NCBI GenBank assembly: GCA_014651175.1
Contig: BMWJ01000012.1
Location: 1-64,000, forward strand
DNA from: Streptomyces clavifer
Lineage (GTDB): Bacteria > Actinomycetota > Actinomycetes > Streptomycetales > Streptomycetaceae
DNA: 64,000 nt
Direction: 5' to 3'
Shown: positions 7,775-16,256 of the stretch, piece after piece
Numbering within the stretch: position 1 is the first letter of the stretch
Layout of the letters: every line of letters starts with the position of its first letter
Program-made: the position numbers and the translations under genes
Notes under the pieces: generated by a model
Database searches by the model: none
What the model saw: the letters and a program-made list of their open reading frames with translations, nothing else
Told to the model about the DNA's origin: nothing

Positions 7775-8231
7775 GAGTCAAAACGGTGCGGGCGTCGACC
7801 TGGAGACGTCACTGGGCTACCTGCTGAAAGAGGCATCGAGCGCGCTCCGCGCGGCCATGGAGGAGGTGCTGCGGCCGCTCGGTATGAGCGTGACCCACTA
7901 CTCCTGCCTCGAACTGCTGGCACAGCGGCCGGGCCTGTCGAACTCCGAGCTCGCGCGGGGCGCCTTCGTGACACGGCAGTCGATGAACGTGCTGCTCCAG
8001 GCCCTGGAGAGAGACGGCTACGTGACCAGGCCGGCGAAGGCACCGGTCGGGAAGGCCCTCCCCACACGACTCACGCCCAGTGGCCGACGGAGCCTCGGGG
8101 CGGCGACCGCGGCGGTCCGGTCCGTCGAGGTCAGAATGCTGGCCGGTATGACCGAGACCGAGCAGGCGGGCGCGTTCCGGATCCTGCGGAGCATGATCCG
8201 TTCACTGAACGACGGCGACGGGAACGCCTAG
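7773..8231 (+). CDS. MarR-family transcriptional regulator
   Basis: A 152-residue winged-helix regulator. It has the MarR dimerisation helices at both ends, the recognition region LSNSELARGAFVTRQSMNVL, and the wing GYVTRPAKAPVGKALPTRLT. The start codon has no Shine-Dalgarno sequence. A CAGAAT hexamer 7 bp upstream suggests a leaderless transcript. Twin TGTCAG inverted repeats cover its promoter and that of the divergent VOC gene, so autoregulation is likely. No redox cysteine is positioned as in OhrR; the inducing ligand is unknown. Confidence 0.85.
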   Translation: MSQNGAGVDLETSLGYLLKEASSALRAAMEEVLRPLGMSVTHYSCLELLAQRPGLSNSELARGAFVTRQSMNVLLQALERDGYVTRPAKAPVGKALPTRLTPSGRRSLGAATAAVRSVEVRMLAGMTETEQAGAFRILRSMIRSLNDGDGNA

Positions 8232-8407
8232 CTCGCCCTCGGCGCACGGCTCGTCACACGCGGACAGGGGGTCCACCCCGGCGAGCCGTCACCGCAGGTG
8301 ACCCAGGAAGCCGACAGGTGCCGTCCACCCCCTCTACCGCGATGAGCCGGTGAAGCCCTCCTCGTCGCGACCGGGGCCGGTACCCGCGAGTGGTGGCGCG
8401 ACCGCCC

Positions 8408-9691
8408 TCACCCGCCCTCGTGCGCCATCGCCTGCGCCTCGGCGGTTCCGCCGAGGCGGGTGAGGGCGGCGGCGGTCAGGGCGGTGATCGCGGGCGGGAG
8501 TGCGGTACGGATGTCCGGGGCGAAGTGGGGCGAGTGGTTCGGGGGGAGGCCGGCCGCCGCCTCGGCCCACTGCTTCGGGCCCATGACCCCGATCATCCAG
8601 TAGACGAGCGGGATGCCCGCTTCGGCGTGGATCCCCGCCCCCGCGTCGCCGAAGAGCGGGAAGTCCTCGGCCGCCATCGACGGTGGCCAGTCACCGACCC
8701 GTTCGGGGCCGTACAGGGCGGTGTGGGCGGCGCGGACGGTCCGGGTCGCTTCGGGGTGGCACCACAGGGCGGGCGAGCGGGAGAGCACCGTCAGCTCCGG
8801 GTCGCGGGGGCAGGCGGAGGCGGCGCACTCGGCCCGTACGATCCGCTCCACCGCCGCGAGGGCGCGGTCCAGTGCCGCGTCGTCGGCCGCACGGATGCCG
8901 ATGCCCAGCTCGGCCGTGTCCGGCACCACGTTGACCGCGGTGCCCGCGCGCAGCGTGCCGACGGTCAGGGTGAGCCGGTCACCGGGTGCGGTCTCGCGGG
9001 CGACCACGGTCTGGAGGCGGGTGACGACGGCCGCCGCCGTCACCACGGGGTCGACGGTCAGGTGCGGGGTGGCGGCGTGGCCGCCGCGGCCGTGCAGGAC
9101 GGCGGTCAGCGCGGCGCTCGCGGCCGCCACCGGGCCGTGGCCGGTGCCGTGCGCGATCATTCCGGACGGGAGCGGGGCCGCGTGCTGGGCGAGGACCACG
9201 TCCGGCCTGCCGAACCGCTCGTAGAGGCCGTCCGCCAGCATGGCCCGGGCCCCGGTCAGGGTCTCCTCGGCGGGCTGTCCGACGACCACGGCGGTGCCCC
9301 GCCACCGGTCGGCGGTACGGGAGAGGAGGTCCGCCGTGCCGGCCGCCGCCGCGAGATGGAGGTCGTGGCCGCAGGCGTGCATGGAGCCGTTGGCGCTGGC
9401 GTAGGCGAGGCCGGTGCGCTCGTCCATCGGCAGGGCGTCGAGTTCGGCGCGCAGGTACACGTGGGGGCCCTCGCCGTTGCGCAGGACGCCGACCACGCCG
9501 TGGCCGCCCACGTCGCGGGTCACGTCGCAGCCGGAGGCGGCGAGCCGTTCGGCGAGCAGAGCGGCGGTACGGCTCTCCCGGCCGGACGGCTCGGGGTGGC
9601 GGTGCACGTCCAGGTAGAGGGTGAGGGCGGGGCGCAGGACCTCTCCCGCCCTGCTCAGGACGGGGTGGGGCGGGAGGGCGGGCGAGGCCAT
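8408..9691 (-). CDS. M20-family amidohydrolase/peptidase
   Basis: A 427-residue metal-dependent amidohydrolase of the M20D (IAA-amino acid hydrolase/hippurate hydrolase) type. LYLDVHRHPEPSGRE is the entry motif, and LRAELDALPM and SMHACGHDLHLAA carry metal ligands. VVVGQPAEE contains the general-base glutamates. HGRGGHAATPHLTVDP is the dimerisation-domain histidine. The C-terminal metal ligand lies in PHFAPD. The enzyme should be cytoplasmic and hydrolyse an N-acyl amino acid or small peptide. It starts 169 bp from the RiPP precursor gene on the opposite strand, so a role in trimming or recycling the RiPP or its leader is possible, though not shown. Confidence 0.8.
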   Translation of the reverse strand: MASPALPPHPVLSRAGEVLRPALTLYLDVHRHPEPSGRESRTAALLAERLAASGCDVTRDVGGHGVVGVLRNGEGPHVYLRAELDALPMDERTGLAYASANGSMHACGHDLHLAAAAGTADLLSRTADRWRGTAVVVGQPAEETLTGARAMLADGLYERFGRPDVVLAQHAAPLPSGMIAHGTGHGPVAAASAALTAVLHGRGGHAATPHLTVDPVVTAAAVVTRLQTVVARETAPGDRLTLTVGTLRAGTAVNVVPDTAELGIGIRAADDAALDRALAAVERIVRAECAASACPRDPELTVLSRSPALWCHPEATRTVRAAHTALYGPERVGDWPPSMAAEDFPLFGDAGAGIHAEAGIPLVYWMIGVMGPKQWAEAAAGLPPNHSPHFAPDIRTALPPAITALTAAALTRLGGTAEAQAMAHEGG

Positions 9692-9860
9692 GAGGGCTCC
9701 TGTGGAGGGGAGTTAGGGGGTGCTGTCGGGGTGCTGGCGTCGGGTGCCAGCGATGTGCGTGCGCGAGGCGTGCCGAACGGTCAGCGGCACCCGGTGGAAT
9801 GAGTGGCGTACATCCCAGCAGGCGGCCGCCGGAGACGACGGCACCAACGGAGGAGACCGC

Positions 9861-10031
9861 ATGAACAAGGACCTGAGCACCCTCGCCGACGAGATCCTCG
9901 AGCTCGAGGCCGAGACCTTCGAGATCTCCGACTACTCGGACGCCAGCGAGGTCGTGCTCGCCGGTTCCACCAGCACCAGCTCGACCTCGACGTGCAGCTC
10001 CACCACCAGCACCACCTCCTGCTCCGCCTGA
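9861..10031 (+). CDS. RiPP precursor peptide (thiazolylpeptide-type leader, Ser/Thr/Cys core)
   Basis: A 56-residue peptide with a GGAGGAG ribosome-binding site. Residues 1-35 are an acidic leader (LADEILELEAETFEISDYSD, then ASEVVLAG) of the kind recognised by ocin-ThiF/YcaO cyclodehydratases. Residues 36-56 are the putative core: ten Ser, eight Thr and two Cys, then a terminal Ala. Cysteines are at positions 45 and 54. Almost every residue could become an azole, or a Dha or Dhb. The genes converging on it encode two YcaO proteins, ocin-ThiF, SagB, LanB and SpaB_C, exactly the enzymes for such modification. The cleavage site after LAG is inferred. It ends 25 bp before a strong bidirectional terminator. 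Confidence 0.85.
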   Translation: MNKDLSTLADEILELEAETFEISDYSDASEVVLAGSTSTSSTSTCSSTTSTTSCSA

Positions 10032-10055
10032 TCCGGCGTCAGCAGCGGTCCCTCG

Positions 10056-10089
10056 CGCCCGGTACCCGTCTCCCGACGGGTACCGGGCG
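10056..10089. terminator. Bidirectional terminator between the RiPP precursor and the YcaO operon
   Basis: A perfect 15-bp stem (CGCCCGGTACCCGTC, loop TCCC) lies between two convergent stop codons (10031 and 10100). It should end both the precursor transcript and the long minus-strand biosynthetic operon. Confidence 0.8.
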
Positions 10090-10099
10090 TTCGCGGTGC

Positions 10100-12079
10100 T
10101 CAGGGGAACGGGTGCGGGACCCGGCGGATCTCGGCGTCGGTCAGATCCGTCGCGCGGTGGCCGCCGCGCCGCAGCGCGGTGCGCAGCCGCGGCATCAGCA
10201 GGGCACGCTGCCGGTTCCAGCCGAAGTCGATCGGCAGGAGCCCCGGCACCAGGGTGCTGACCGTGCGCAGTCCCATGCGTTCCTGTTCCGGGGTGGTCTG
10301 GTCGACGACGATCACGTCGTGGCCGGCCCCGGTCAGCTCGTCGCGGACGGCCAGGACGTCGTCGAGCAGATCTCCGGTGCGCGGGCGCCCGTCGTCCTGC
10401 CAGTCGCGGTAGACGTCGCCGAAGGGGCGGACGGCCGTCGGTTCGAGGTGGCTTCGGGCGTGCTCGGCCATCCGCGGCAGGCCGTAGAGCTGGGCGTGGT
10501 CCTTGAGGTGCCTGACCCGGTGGAAGTCGTCGGCCATGGCTTCGAGTTCGCCCCGGCGTTCGATGGTCTGGCGGGACAGGTGCGGGATGTAGGTGAGCAC
10601 CTCGGACAGTGCGCCCTCGACGGCGGCGAGCGGGTCGAGCGAGGCGGCCGCCGCGAAGGAGAGCATGCCGGGGCCGCCGTCGCGGCGGACGGCCACGGCG
10701 GTGACCACGGGCACGGCCAGGTCGATGCGGTTGTCGAGGACATGGACGTCGTAGCCCTGGAGCGCGGCCCGTTCCGCCATGGCCGCGGCGGTACGGCCGC
10801 CCACGGTGTCCAGGTCGATCCTGGTGAGGCGGGCCGCGCCGTACCAGGCGTTGAGGAAGGCGTCGCGCTCGACGAGTTCGAGGAGTCCGCCCAGCACCGC
10901 CTCCTCCAGACTGCCTCCGATGGCACAGCCGTTGGAGCACTCGAAGACGAAGTTGTCCGCGGCCAGCCCGGCGCTGTAGTAGACGAGGCGGGAGGGCACG
11001 AGTACGGGGCGTTCGTCGCGCAGCGACCAGCCCCGCTCCCAGGGGATGGGCCGGTCGGGGTCGAAGGGGTCGACCAGCGGGTCGTCGCGGTAGGTCCGGG
11101 GGTCGTAGAAACCGCAGACGGCGGGGTCGACGGCGTGGGCCGCGAGCTCGTTCCACGAGCCGGTGACCGGGGTCGTCCGGCCGCGGCGGTGGGTTCCGGC
11201 GTAGCGTTCGAGGCCTTCGAGGAAGGCCAGGGTGCGGCTGGTGGAGAAGGCGTTCTCCTGGCCGCTCCAGGTGACGTCGTTGAGCCCGGCGTAACCGCGC
11301 ACGAAGACGCTGCCGGCGACCGGGGCCGTGGTCGGGGAGGTGACGTCGATCCACGTACCGCCGCCGAGGGCGCCGCACACCGGGTTGGCAAGGGCCTCCT
11401 CCGGGATCGGGTAGGCGGAGGCGGGGCGCAGCCGGTAGGTGTCCGGGTCCGGCTTGGGCCGCGGGACGAGGGCGTGCGGGGTCGCTTCCGCCGTGCCGGG
11501 GCGCGGCGCGCAGTCGGGGCAGAGCGGGTCGGCCAGGAGGGGGAAGGTCCGTATGCGCAGGGTCTTCAGGTCGAGGCGCGACACCTGGGGCAGGGCCCGG
11601 TCGGCGCCCTTGGCCGCGGGTGGTACGGCGTCGGGGCTGCCCAGGACCGCCGCGTACAGCGCGGCGACGGCGTCGTGGGTGTGGTCGGTGAGCAGCGGCC
11701 ACTCCCCCACGGGCCGGGGGCCGTCCGGGCCGCCGGTTTCCAGGGCGTCGCGTTCGCTGCGGCTGCGGAGCCGCTGCCAGCGCATCGCCAGGCAGCGTCC
11801 GCAGGCGGGTGCCGTGCCGTCGCCGCCCCAGGGGCCGACGAGTACGGCGGAGGCGGTGAGGTGGACGCGCGCACCGGGGCGGTCGGCGGCCCAGGGGTCG
11901 GGCGCGCCCCGGTCGCCGAGGTGGGCGGTGGCGTCGGTGGCGCCGATCGGGACGACGTGGAGGGTGCCGGGGCCCAGGCGGTCGGCGAGGGCGGAGTGCA
12001 GGACCGCCCGCGCGCGGTGCATCGGGTGCGGCAGCGGTGGGGCCGGCGGGGGCGGCTGCTGCCGCGTGGCGGTGGTCAT
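10100..12079 (-). CDS. YcaO-1, TOMM cyclodehydratase-type protein
   Basis: A 659-residue YcaO protein, last gene of the minus-strand operon. The N-terminal third has two cysteine pairs (CGRC near 93 and CPDC near 187) that could bind zinc. The YcaO domain keeps its ATP/Mg residues: FLEGLERYAG, ECSNGCAIGGSLEEA, LELVERDAFLNAW and EGALSEV. The C-terminus is the proline-rich VPHPFP end that azoline-forming YcaO proteins place in the active site. It should phosphorylate amide backbones and cyclise Cys, Ser or Thr of the precursor. It is clearly a paralogue of YcaO-2, with similar length and layout, and both look catalytically complete. It overlaps the ABC permease gene by ATGA. Confidence 0.85.
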   Translation of the reverse strand: MTTATRQQPPPPAPPLPHPMHRARAVLHSALADRLGPGTLHVVPIGATDATAHLGDRGAPDPWAADRPGARVHLTASAVLVGPWGGDGTAPACGRCLAMRWQRLRSRSERDALETGGPDGPRPVGEWPLLTDHTHDAVAALYAAVLGSPDAVPPAAKGADRALPQVSRLDLKTLRIRTFPLLADPLCPDCAPRPGTAEATPHALVPRPKPDPDTYRLRPASAYPIPEEALANPVCGALGGGTWIDVTSPTTAPVAGSVFVRGYAGLNDVTWSGQENAFSTSRTLAFLEGLERYAGTHRRGRTTPVTGSWNELAAHAVDPAVCGFYDPRTYRDDPLVDPFDPDRPIPWERGWSLRDERPVLVPSRLVYYSAGLAADNFVFECSNGCAIGGSLEEAVLGGLLELVERDAFLNAWYGAARLTRIDLDTVGGRTAAAMAERAALQGYDVHVLDNRIDLAVPVVTAVAVRRDGGPGMLSFAAAASLDPLAAVEGALSEVLTYIPHLSRQTIERRGELEAMADDFHRVRHLKDHAQLYGLPRMAEHARSHLEPTAVRPFGDVYRDWQDDGRPRTGDLLDDVLAVRDELTGAGHDVIVVDQTTPEQERMGLRTVSTLVPGLLPIDFGWNRQRALLMPRLRTALRRGGHRATDLTDAEIRRVPHPFP

Positions 12080-12831
12080 GAGGCCTTCGTCCAGCGGAAG
12101 GTCCTGATCGCCACGGCGCCGAGGACGAGGGCGAAGACGGCGAGGCCCGCGCAGCCGATCACGACGTCGGAGGAGTCGCCGCGGCCGGTCAGCGCGTGGG
12201 ACACGGCGTCGTTGAGGTAGCGCAGCGGCATGACCAGGGAGACCTTCTGCAGCCAGGAGGGCATGGCGTCCATCGGGAAGAAGGATCCGGACAGGAAGGC
12301 CATGGGGAGCATCAGGAAGTTCGCGACGGCCGCGACGGACTCGGGGGTGTTGGCGAAGGAGCCGATGATCACGCCGAGCAGCAGGAACGTCGTGATGCCC
12401 AGGGTCATCACCGGGATCAGGAGGGGCCAGCCGGACGCGGGCTCCAGGCCGAACAGCGGCAGCATCGCCACTCCGACGAACAGCAGCGACTGGACGAGGC
12501 CGACGACGAGGGCGAGGGCGTAGCGGGAGCCGATGACGGCGGACAGCGGAGCCGGGGACATCCGTATCAGCCGCAGGATGTCGTCGGTCCGCCACTGCAT
12601 GAGGGTGAACGCGATGCCGAACACGGCGGCGTTCGCCACCCCCCAGGACAGGACGCCGGCCGCCGTGTAGGAGATGTAGGACAGGCCGCTCTGCTCGACG
12701 TCCTGGCCGCGGAAGATAAGGCCGAAGACGACGAGGAAGAGGAGCGGGAAGGCGAAGGTGAAGAAGAGGGTCGTCCGGTCGCGGACCTGGGCGCGGTAGC
12801 CCGCCGCGGTCAGTGCGGTGTACGCGCTCAT
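12076..12831 (-). CDS. ABC-2 type transporter permease
   Basis: A 251-residue integral membrane protein with about six hydrophobic segments, including FFTFAFPLLFLVVFGLIF, GVLSWGVANAAVFGIAFTL and LTLGITTFLLLGVIIG-like helices. LPMAFLSGSFFPMDAMP is the conserved ABC-2 loop before the last helices. It overlaps the upstream ATPase gene and the downstream YcaO gene by ATGA at both ends, so it is tightly coupled to RiPP biosynthesis. Probable role: export of the mature peptide and/or self-immunity. Confidence 0.85.
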   Translation of the reverse strand: MSAYTALTAAGYRAQVRDRTTLFFTFAFPLLFLVVFGLIFRGQDVEQSGLSYISYTAAGVLSWGVANAAVFGIAFTLMQWRTDDILRLIRMSPAPLSAVIGSRYALALVVGLVQSLLFVGVAMLPLFGLEPASGWPLLIPVMTLGITTFLLLGVIIGSFANTPESVAAVANFLMLPMAFLSGSFFPMDAMPSWLQKVSLVMPLRYLNDAVSHALTGRGDSSDVVIGCAGLAVFALVLGAVAIRTFRWTKAS

Positions 12832-13823
12832 GCCTGCTGCTCCGTTGTCTCGGCGTGGCCGCCGGGGGTCTGCCGGGCCCGGGCGAGCCGGGCGGTGAGG
12901 TCGAGGTAGACGTCCTCCAGGCTGGCGGAGCGGGTCTGTACGCCGTCCAGTCCGGTGAGGCGGTCGACGGCGCTGAGCACCCGTCCGGACGTCCGTGTCT
13001 CCAGGACGAGGGAGCCGCCCTGGACGGTGACGCGGTCGACGCCGGGTATGGCAGCCGCCTGCTGTTCGTCGAGTCTGCCCAGCGGCAGCATCAGCCGGCT
13101 GGGTGCCTCGGAGGCGTCGACGAGGTTGTGCGGGGAGTCGGTCACGGCGATCGAGCCGTCCACGATGATGGCGATGCGGTCGCACAGGGCTTCCGCCTCG
13201 TCGAGGTGGTGCGTGGTGTAGACGATGGTGCGGCCCTCGGCCTTGAGCCCGCGCAGCACCTCCCACAGTGCGCGGCGGGCCTGCGGGTCGAGGGCCGCGG
13301 TCGGCTCGTCCAGGAAGATCAGCTCGGGGCCGTGGACGAGCGCGGAGGCGATGGCCAGGCGCTGGCGCTGACCGCCGGAGAGGCTCTCCACCTGTATGTC
13401 GCGGTGCTCGGTCAGTCCCACGGAGTCGAGGGTCGCGTCGACTGCCGTCCGGGAGGCGCCGAAGAGTGCCGCGACCGTGCGCAGGTGCTCGTGCGCGGTC
13501 TGCCGCACGAAGAACGCCGAGGACTGGGTCTGTACACCGAGGCGGGGCAGCAGCGTGGTGTTGCGCGGCCAGGGGGACTCGCCGAAGAGGGCGACGGAGC
13601 CCGAGTCGGCCCGACGCAGTCCTTCCATGATCTCGACCAGGGTGGACTTGCCCGCGCCGTTGGGGCCGAGGAGGCCGAAGAACTCCCCGCGGCGGATCTC
13701 CAGGGACACGTCGTCCACCGCCTGCCGGTCTCCGTACCGCTTGGAGACCCCCATCACTTGGACGGCGGCGGACGGGGTGGTGCCTTCGGGGGGTGTGGCT
13801 CGCATGGCCTGTACCTCACTCAT
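12828..13823 (-). CDS. ABC transporter ATP-binding protein
   Basis: A 331-residue ATPase with Walker A GPNGAGKST, Q-loop LGVQTQSSAFF, signature SLSGGQRQRLAIASAL, Walker B ELIFLDEPTAALD and switch histidine YTTHH. A C-terminal extension of about 90 residues resembles that of DrrA-type drug exporters. Two starts are possible: ATG at 13823 (MSEV) or ATG at 13805 (MRAT). The second has GAGG 8 nt upstream and may be the real one. The gene pairs with the ABC-2 permease that overlaps it. Expected role: export of, or resistance to, the cluster product. Confidence 0.85.
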   Translation of the reverse strand: MSEVQAMRATPPEGTTPSAAVQVMGVSKRYGDRQAVDDVSLEIRRGEFFGLLGPNGAGKSTLVEIMEGLRRADSGSVALFGESPWPRNTTLLPRLGVQTQSSAFFVRQTAHEHLRTVAALFGASRTAVDATLDSVGLTEHRDIQVESLSGGQRQRLAIASALVHGPELIFLDEPTAALDPQARRALWEVLRGLKAEGRTIVYTTHHLDEAEALCDRIAIIVDGSIAVTDSPHNLVDASEAPSRLMLPLGRLDEQQAAAIPGVDRVTVQGGSLVLETRTSGRVLSAVDRLTGLDGVQTRSASLEDVYLDLTARLARARQTPGGHAETTEQQA

Positions 13824-13875
13824 GTGGTGCGTGGGTCCTTCGGGTCGGGGTCGGCGGGGACGGGGTGCGGCCGGT

Positions 13876-15075
13876 TCACCGGAGCAGCAGCAGGAGGGCC
13901 GCCGTGCAGGTGCCGGCCGCGGCGAGGAGGAGCAGGGCCGCCGATCCGATCCCGTACGCCGTGTAGAGGCGGCGGGCCCGGCGGGGGTAGGCGGCGGTGG
14001 CCCCGGTCCCGCCCCTGCCCCGGCGCAGCAGCAGGTAGGCGCGGGATTCGGGGGCGAGGTGGGCGACGCCCAGGGCGTGGCCGAGCATCCGGTAGCCGTC
14101 CAGGGGCGGGAGGGGGACGAGGTTGCTGAGTCCCTGGACGCCGCCGAGCAGCAGCAGACCGGCCAGCGGCGGCCGGGCGGGGTCGTGCCCCGGGAGGAGC
14201 AGCCACCAGAGGGCGAAGGGCAGCAGGAGCAGCAGGTTGACGTAGGCGCCCGCACCGGCGATCACCAGCTTGGCCCGCCTGCCGGGCAGGAAGAGGTAGT
14301 TGTCGACCGTGCAGTAGAGCATCGCGGCCGGGAACCTCCAGCGCAGTCCGATCTCGGCGACATGGCCACCGTAGTGCTGGGCCGCGACGCCGTGGGCGAG
14401 CTCGTGGAGGGTGATGCTGAACCACAGCAGCAGGGCCACCGCCGCCAGGGCGAGCGGGCTGCGGATCAACTCGGCTGTTCCGTCGAGGAGTTCTCCGGCC
14501 CGGAGGCCGAGGACCACCAGCATGGCCAGGACGGCCGCCAGCAGGGGCAGTTGTACGGCGGGGTGGAGCAGGGGCCGCAGGAGCCGGTGCAGCCGGGCGG
14601 TGGTCGCGTCGGCGTCGGCGACCATCCGCCGGGTGCCCCGCCAGAGGGTGCCGGTGCGGGGCGGGGCGGGTGGGGCGGGTGGCGGGTCGGGGGCTCCGGA
14701 CAGCAGGCCCCGCACGCCGAGGAGTCCGAGGAGCCGGTTCCAGTTGTCCTCCGCGAGGCGGCGACCGAAGCGGGTGGCGTACGCGGGGCCGATGTCGTCG
14801 AGGTTCCGCGTCCCGTCGAGCCGGGCGATGACGAAGTGCTCCTTGATCCCGACCTCGAACGCGGCGCCGCTGTACGGGTGTTTGACCAGGTGCACGGTGC
14901 GGGGGCCGCGCAGCAGGGGCGGGCTGAGCATCACGCCTTCGCGCAGTGCGGGCCGGTAGGCGCGGGCCGCCGCGTGGGCGCCTGCCGCCGGGGCGACGGG
15001 GCGGTCGGGGGCGGCGGACCGGTCGGGGGTTGTGGACCGACCGGGAGTTGCGGACCGGTCGGGGGCGGCGGTCAT
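13876..15075 (-). CDS. M50-like membrane metalloprotease, candidate RiPP leader-processing or immunity protein
   Basis: A 399-residue protein. The N-terminus is a low-complexity Asp-Arg-Ser-Pro repeat. A soluble PqqD-like segment follows (FVIARLDGTRNLDDIGPAYA, then NWNRLLGLLGVRGLL). Several membrane helices come next. The zinc-protease motif HELAHG is near residue 221 inside a hydrophobic helix. The second M50 motif, NLVPLPPLDGYRM, is near 317 and supplies the third metal ligand. Both motifs are intact, so it should be an active intramembrane site-2-type peptidase. Start and stop overlap neighbours by ATGA and lie within the operon. Its substrate is unknown; the precursor leader or an immunity-related membrane protein are plausible. 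Confidence 0.75.
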   Translation of the reverse strand: MTAAPDRSATPGRSTTPDRSAAPDRPVAPAAGAHAAARAYRPALREGVMLSPPLLRGPRTVHLVKHPYSGAAFEVGIKEHFVIARLDGTRNLDDIGPAYATRFGRRLAEDNWNRLLGLLGVRGLLSGAPDPPPAPPAPPRTGTLWRGTRRMVADADATTARLHRLLRPLLHPAVQLPLLAAVLAMLVVLGLRAGELLDGTAELIRSPLALAAVALLLWFSITLHELAHGVAAQHYGGHVAEIGLRWRFPAAMLYCTVDNYLFLPGRRAKLVIAGAGAYVNLLLLLPFALWWLLLPGHDPARPPLAGLLLLGGVQGLSNLVPLPPLDGYRMLGHALGVAHLAPESRAYLLLRRGRGGTGATAAYPRRARRLYTAYGIGSAALLLLAAAGTCTAALLLLLR

Positions 15076-16256
15076 GCGTGTGCCTCGATGCCGCCGGACC
15101 CGCCCGTGCCCCCCGGCCCGTCCGCACCCGCCGCTCCCGTCCCGCTCATGGGCTGCTCGCGCAACACCTGGCCGAGCACGAAGGACAGGTAGGCCTCGTC
15201 GCGGATCGTCACGTGCAGCCGGTTGTTGGTCATGTGCATGTACGGGGACAGCAGCCGCGGCAGGACCGCGGGCACATGGGTGAGCGTCTCCAGCGGGACG
15301 GCGTTCCCCTGATCGGCGCGCTCCTGGCCGGTGTCCTCCCGGGCGGGCCCCTCCCACGCGGGAAAGGCGAGCTCGCCGCGGGTGGCCAGGTCCGCCACCC
15401 GCGCACGCAGCTCCAGGCAGTGGGCGGCCCAGCCGCGCAGGAACACGGGCAGCCTCCCCGGCTCGCCGCCGGAGACCGCGGCGTGGATCTCGGCGAACCG
15501 GCGGCCCAGCGAGGGCGCCATCTCGGCGTAGTTGCGCTCGTACTCCTGCGAGCCGATGAACCCGGTGCCGGGGAAGGCCCGGTGCCAGAACTCGTAGTAG
15601 CCGTCCAGGTAGGCGGCGAGGCGGTCCTTCTCGGGCAGGAAGCAGCTCGCCATCACCATCATCAGCTGGGCGGAGGTGCCGAGCAGCACGGTGCGCAGGT
15701 GCAGGTTCATGGTGCGGAAGGCGTCCATGACCAGCTCGCTGGAGTGCCGGAAGTGCCATTCGGCGAGCTCGACCCCGGCGGGCCCGCCGTACTTGGCGTA
15801 CTCGGGGGCGTAGGCCTCGTACGAGAAGGAGTTGTTCGGCCGCAGGTTCATCCGGCCGTCCTCGCCCATGTACCTGCCCCGGTCCTCCCCGGGGAACTCG
15901 ATGTCGAACAGGGCGTTGTAGAAGTCCTTGAGGAAGCCGGAGTCGACCTCGTACAGCGCGGGGCGGGTGCGCAGGAACGCTCCGAGGGCCTCCTCGGCCC
16001 TGCGGCGGACCTCGGGTGCGGCGGCGGCGCTCGCGGGCCGCAGCCGGAGCCGGACGTGCGGGCCCTCCAGCCAGTAGTTGATGAAGAAGTGGCCGGCCAG
16101 CAGTCCCTCCTCCGTGAGCCGGTCCACCAGTGGGCGCACGCAGTCGACCAGCATCGGCCGGGGGCTGGCGGCGTAGAAGACGTGCAGGGCGATCCACTCC
16201 CCGTCCGCCGTGCCGGGGGCCGGGCGGGCGGGGCGGGGCGATGTCAGTTCCGGCAT
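15072..16256 (-). CDS. SpaB_C-type thiopeptide biosynthesis protein (dehydratase elimination domain or cyclase)
   Basis: A 394-residue stand-alone SpaB_C-like protein. The family motif HFFINYWLEGPHVRLRL is near residue 56, and the C-terminal motif LSPYMHMTNNRLHV is typical. In split LanB systems this protein removes glutamate from glutamylated Ser/Thr to leave Dha or Dhb. In thiopeptides a second homologue catalyses the [4+2] cycloaddition. Only one homologue is visible here, so elimination is the likelier job. It overlaps the LanB gene by 13 bp and the M50 gene by ATGA. Confidence 0.8.
   Translation of the reverse strand: MPELTSPRPARPAPGTADGEWIALHVFYAASPRPMLVDCVRPLVDRLTEEGLLAGHFFINYWLEGPHVRLRLRPASAAAAPEVRRRAEEALGAFLRTRPALYEVDSGFLKDFYNALFDIEFPGEDRGRYMGEDGRMNLRPNNSFSYEAYAPEYAKYGGPAGVELAEWHFRHSSELVMDAFRTMNLHLRTVLLGTSAQLMMVMASCFLPEKDRLAAYLDGYYEFWHRAFPGTGFIGSQEYERNYAEMAPSLGRRFAEIHAAVSGGEPGRLPVFLRGWAAHCLELRARVADLATRGELAFPAWEGPAREDTGQERADQGNAVPLETLTHVPAVLPRLLSPYMHMTNNRLHVTIRDEAYLSFVLGQVLREQPMSGTGAAGADGPGGTGGSGGIEAHA

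Noticed and set aside
8232-8407. Short minus-strand frame after marR (8334-8570)
   Set aside because: Translation is Arg/Pro-rich and overlaps the M20 gene in another frame; no start signal.
15072-16256. SpaB_C protein as evidence for a true thiopeptide
   Set aside because: A single SpaB_C protein cannot supply both elimination and [4+2] cyclisation as normally found; a linear product fits better with what is visible.
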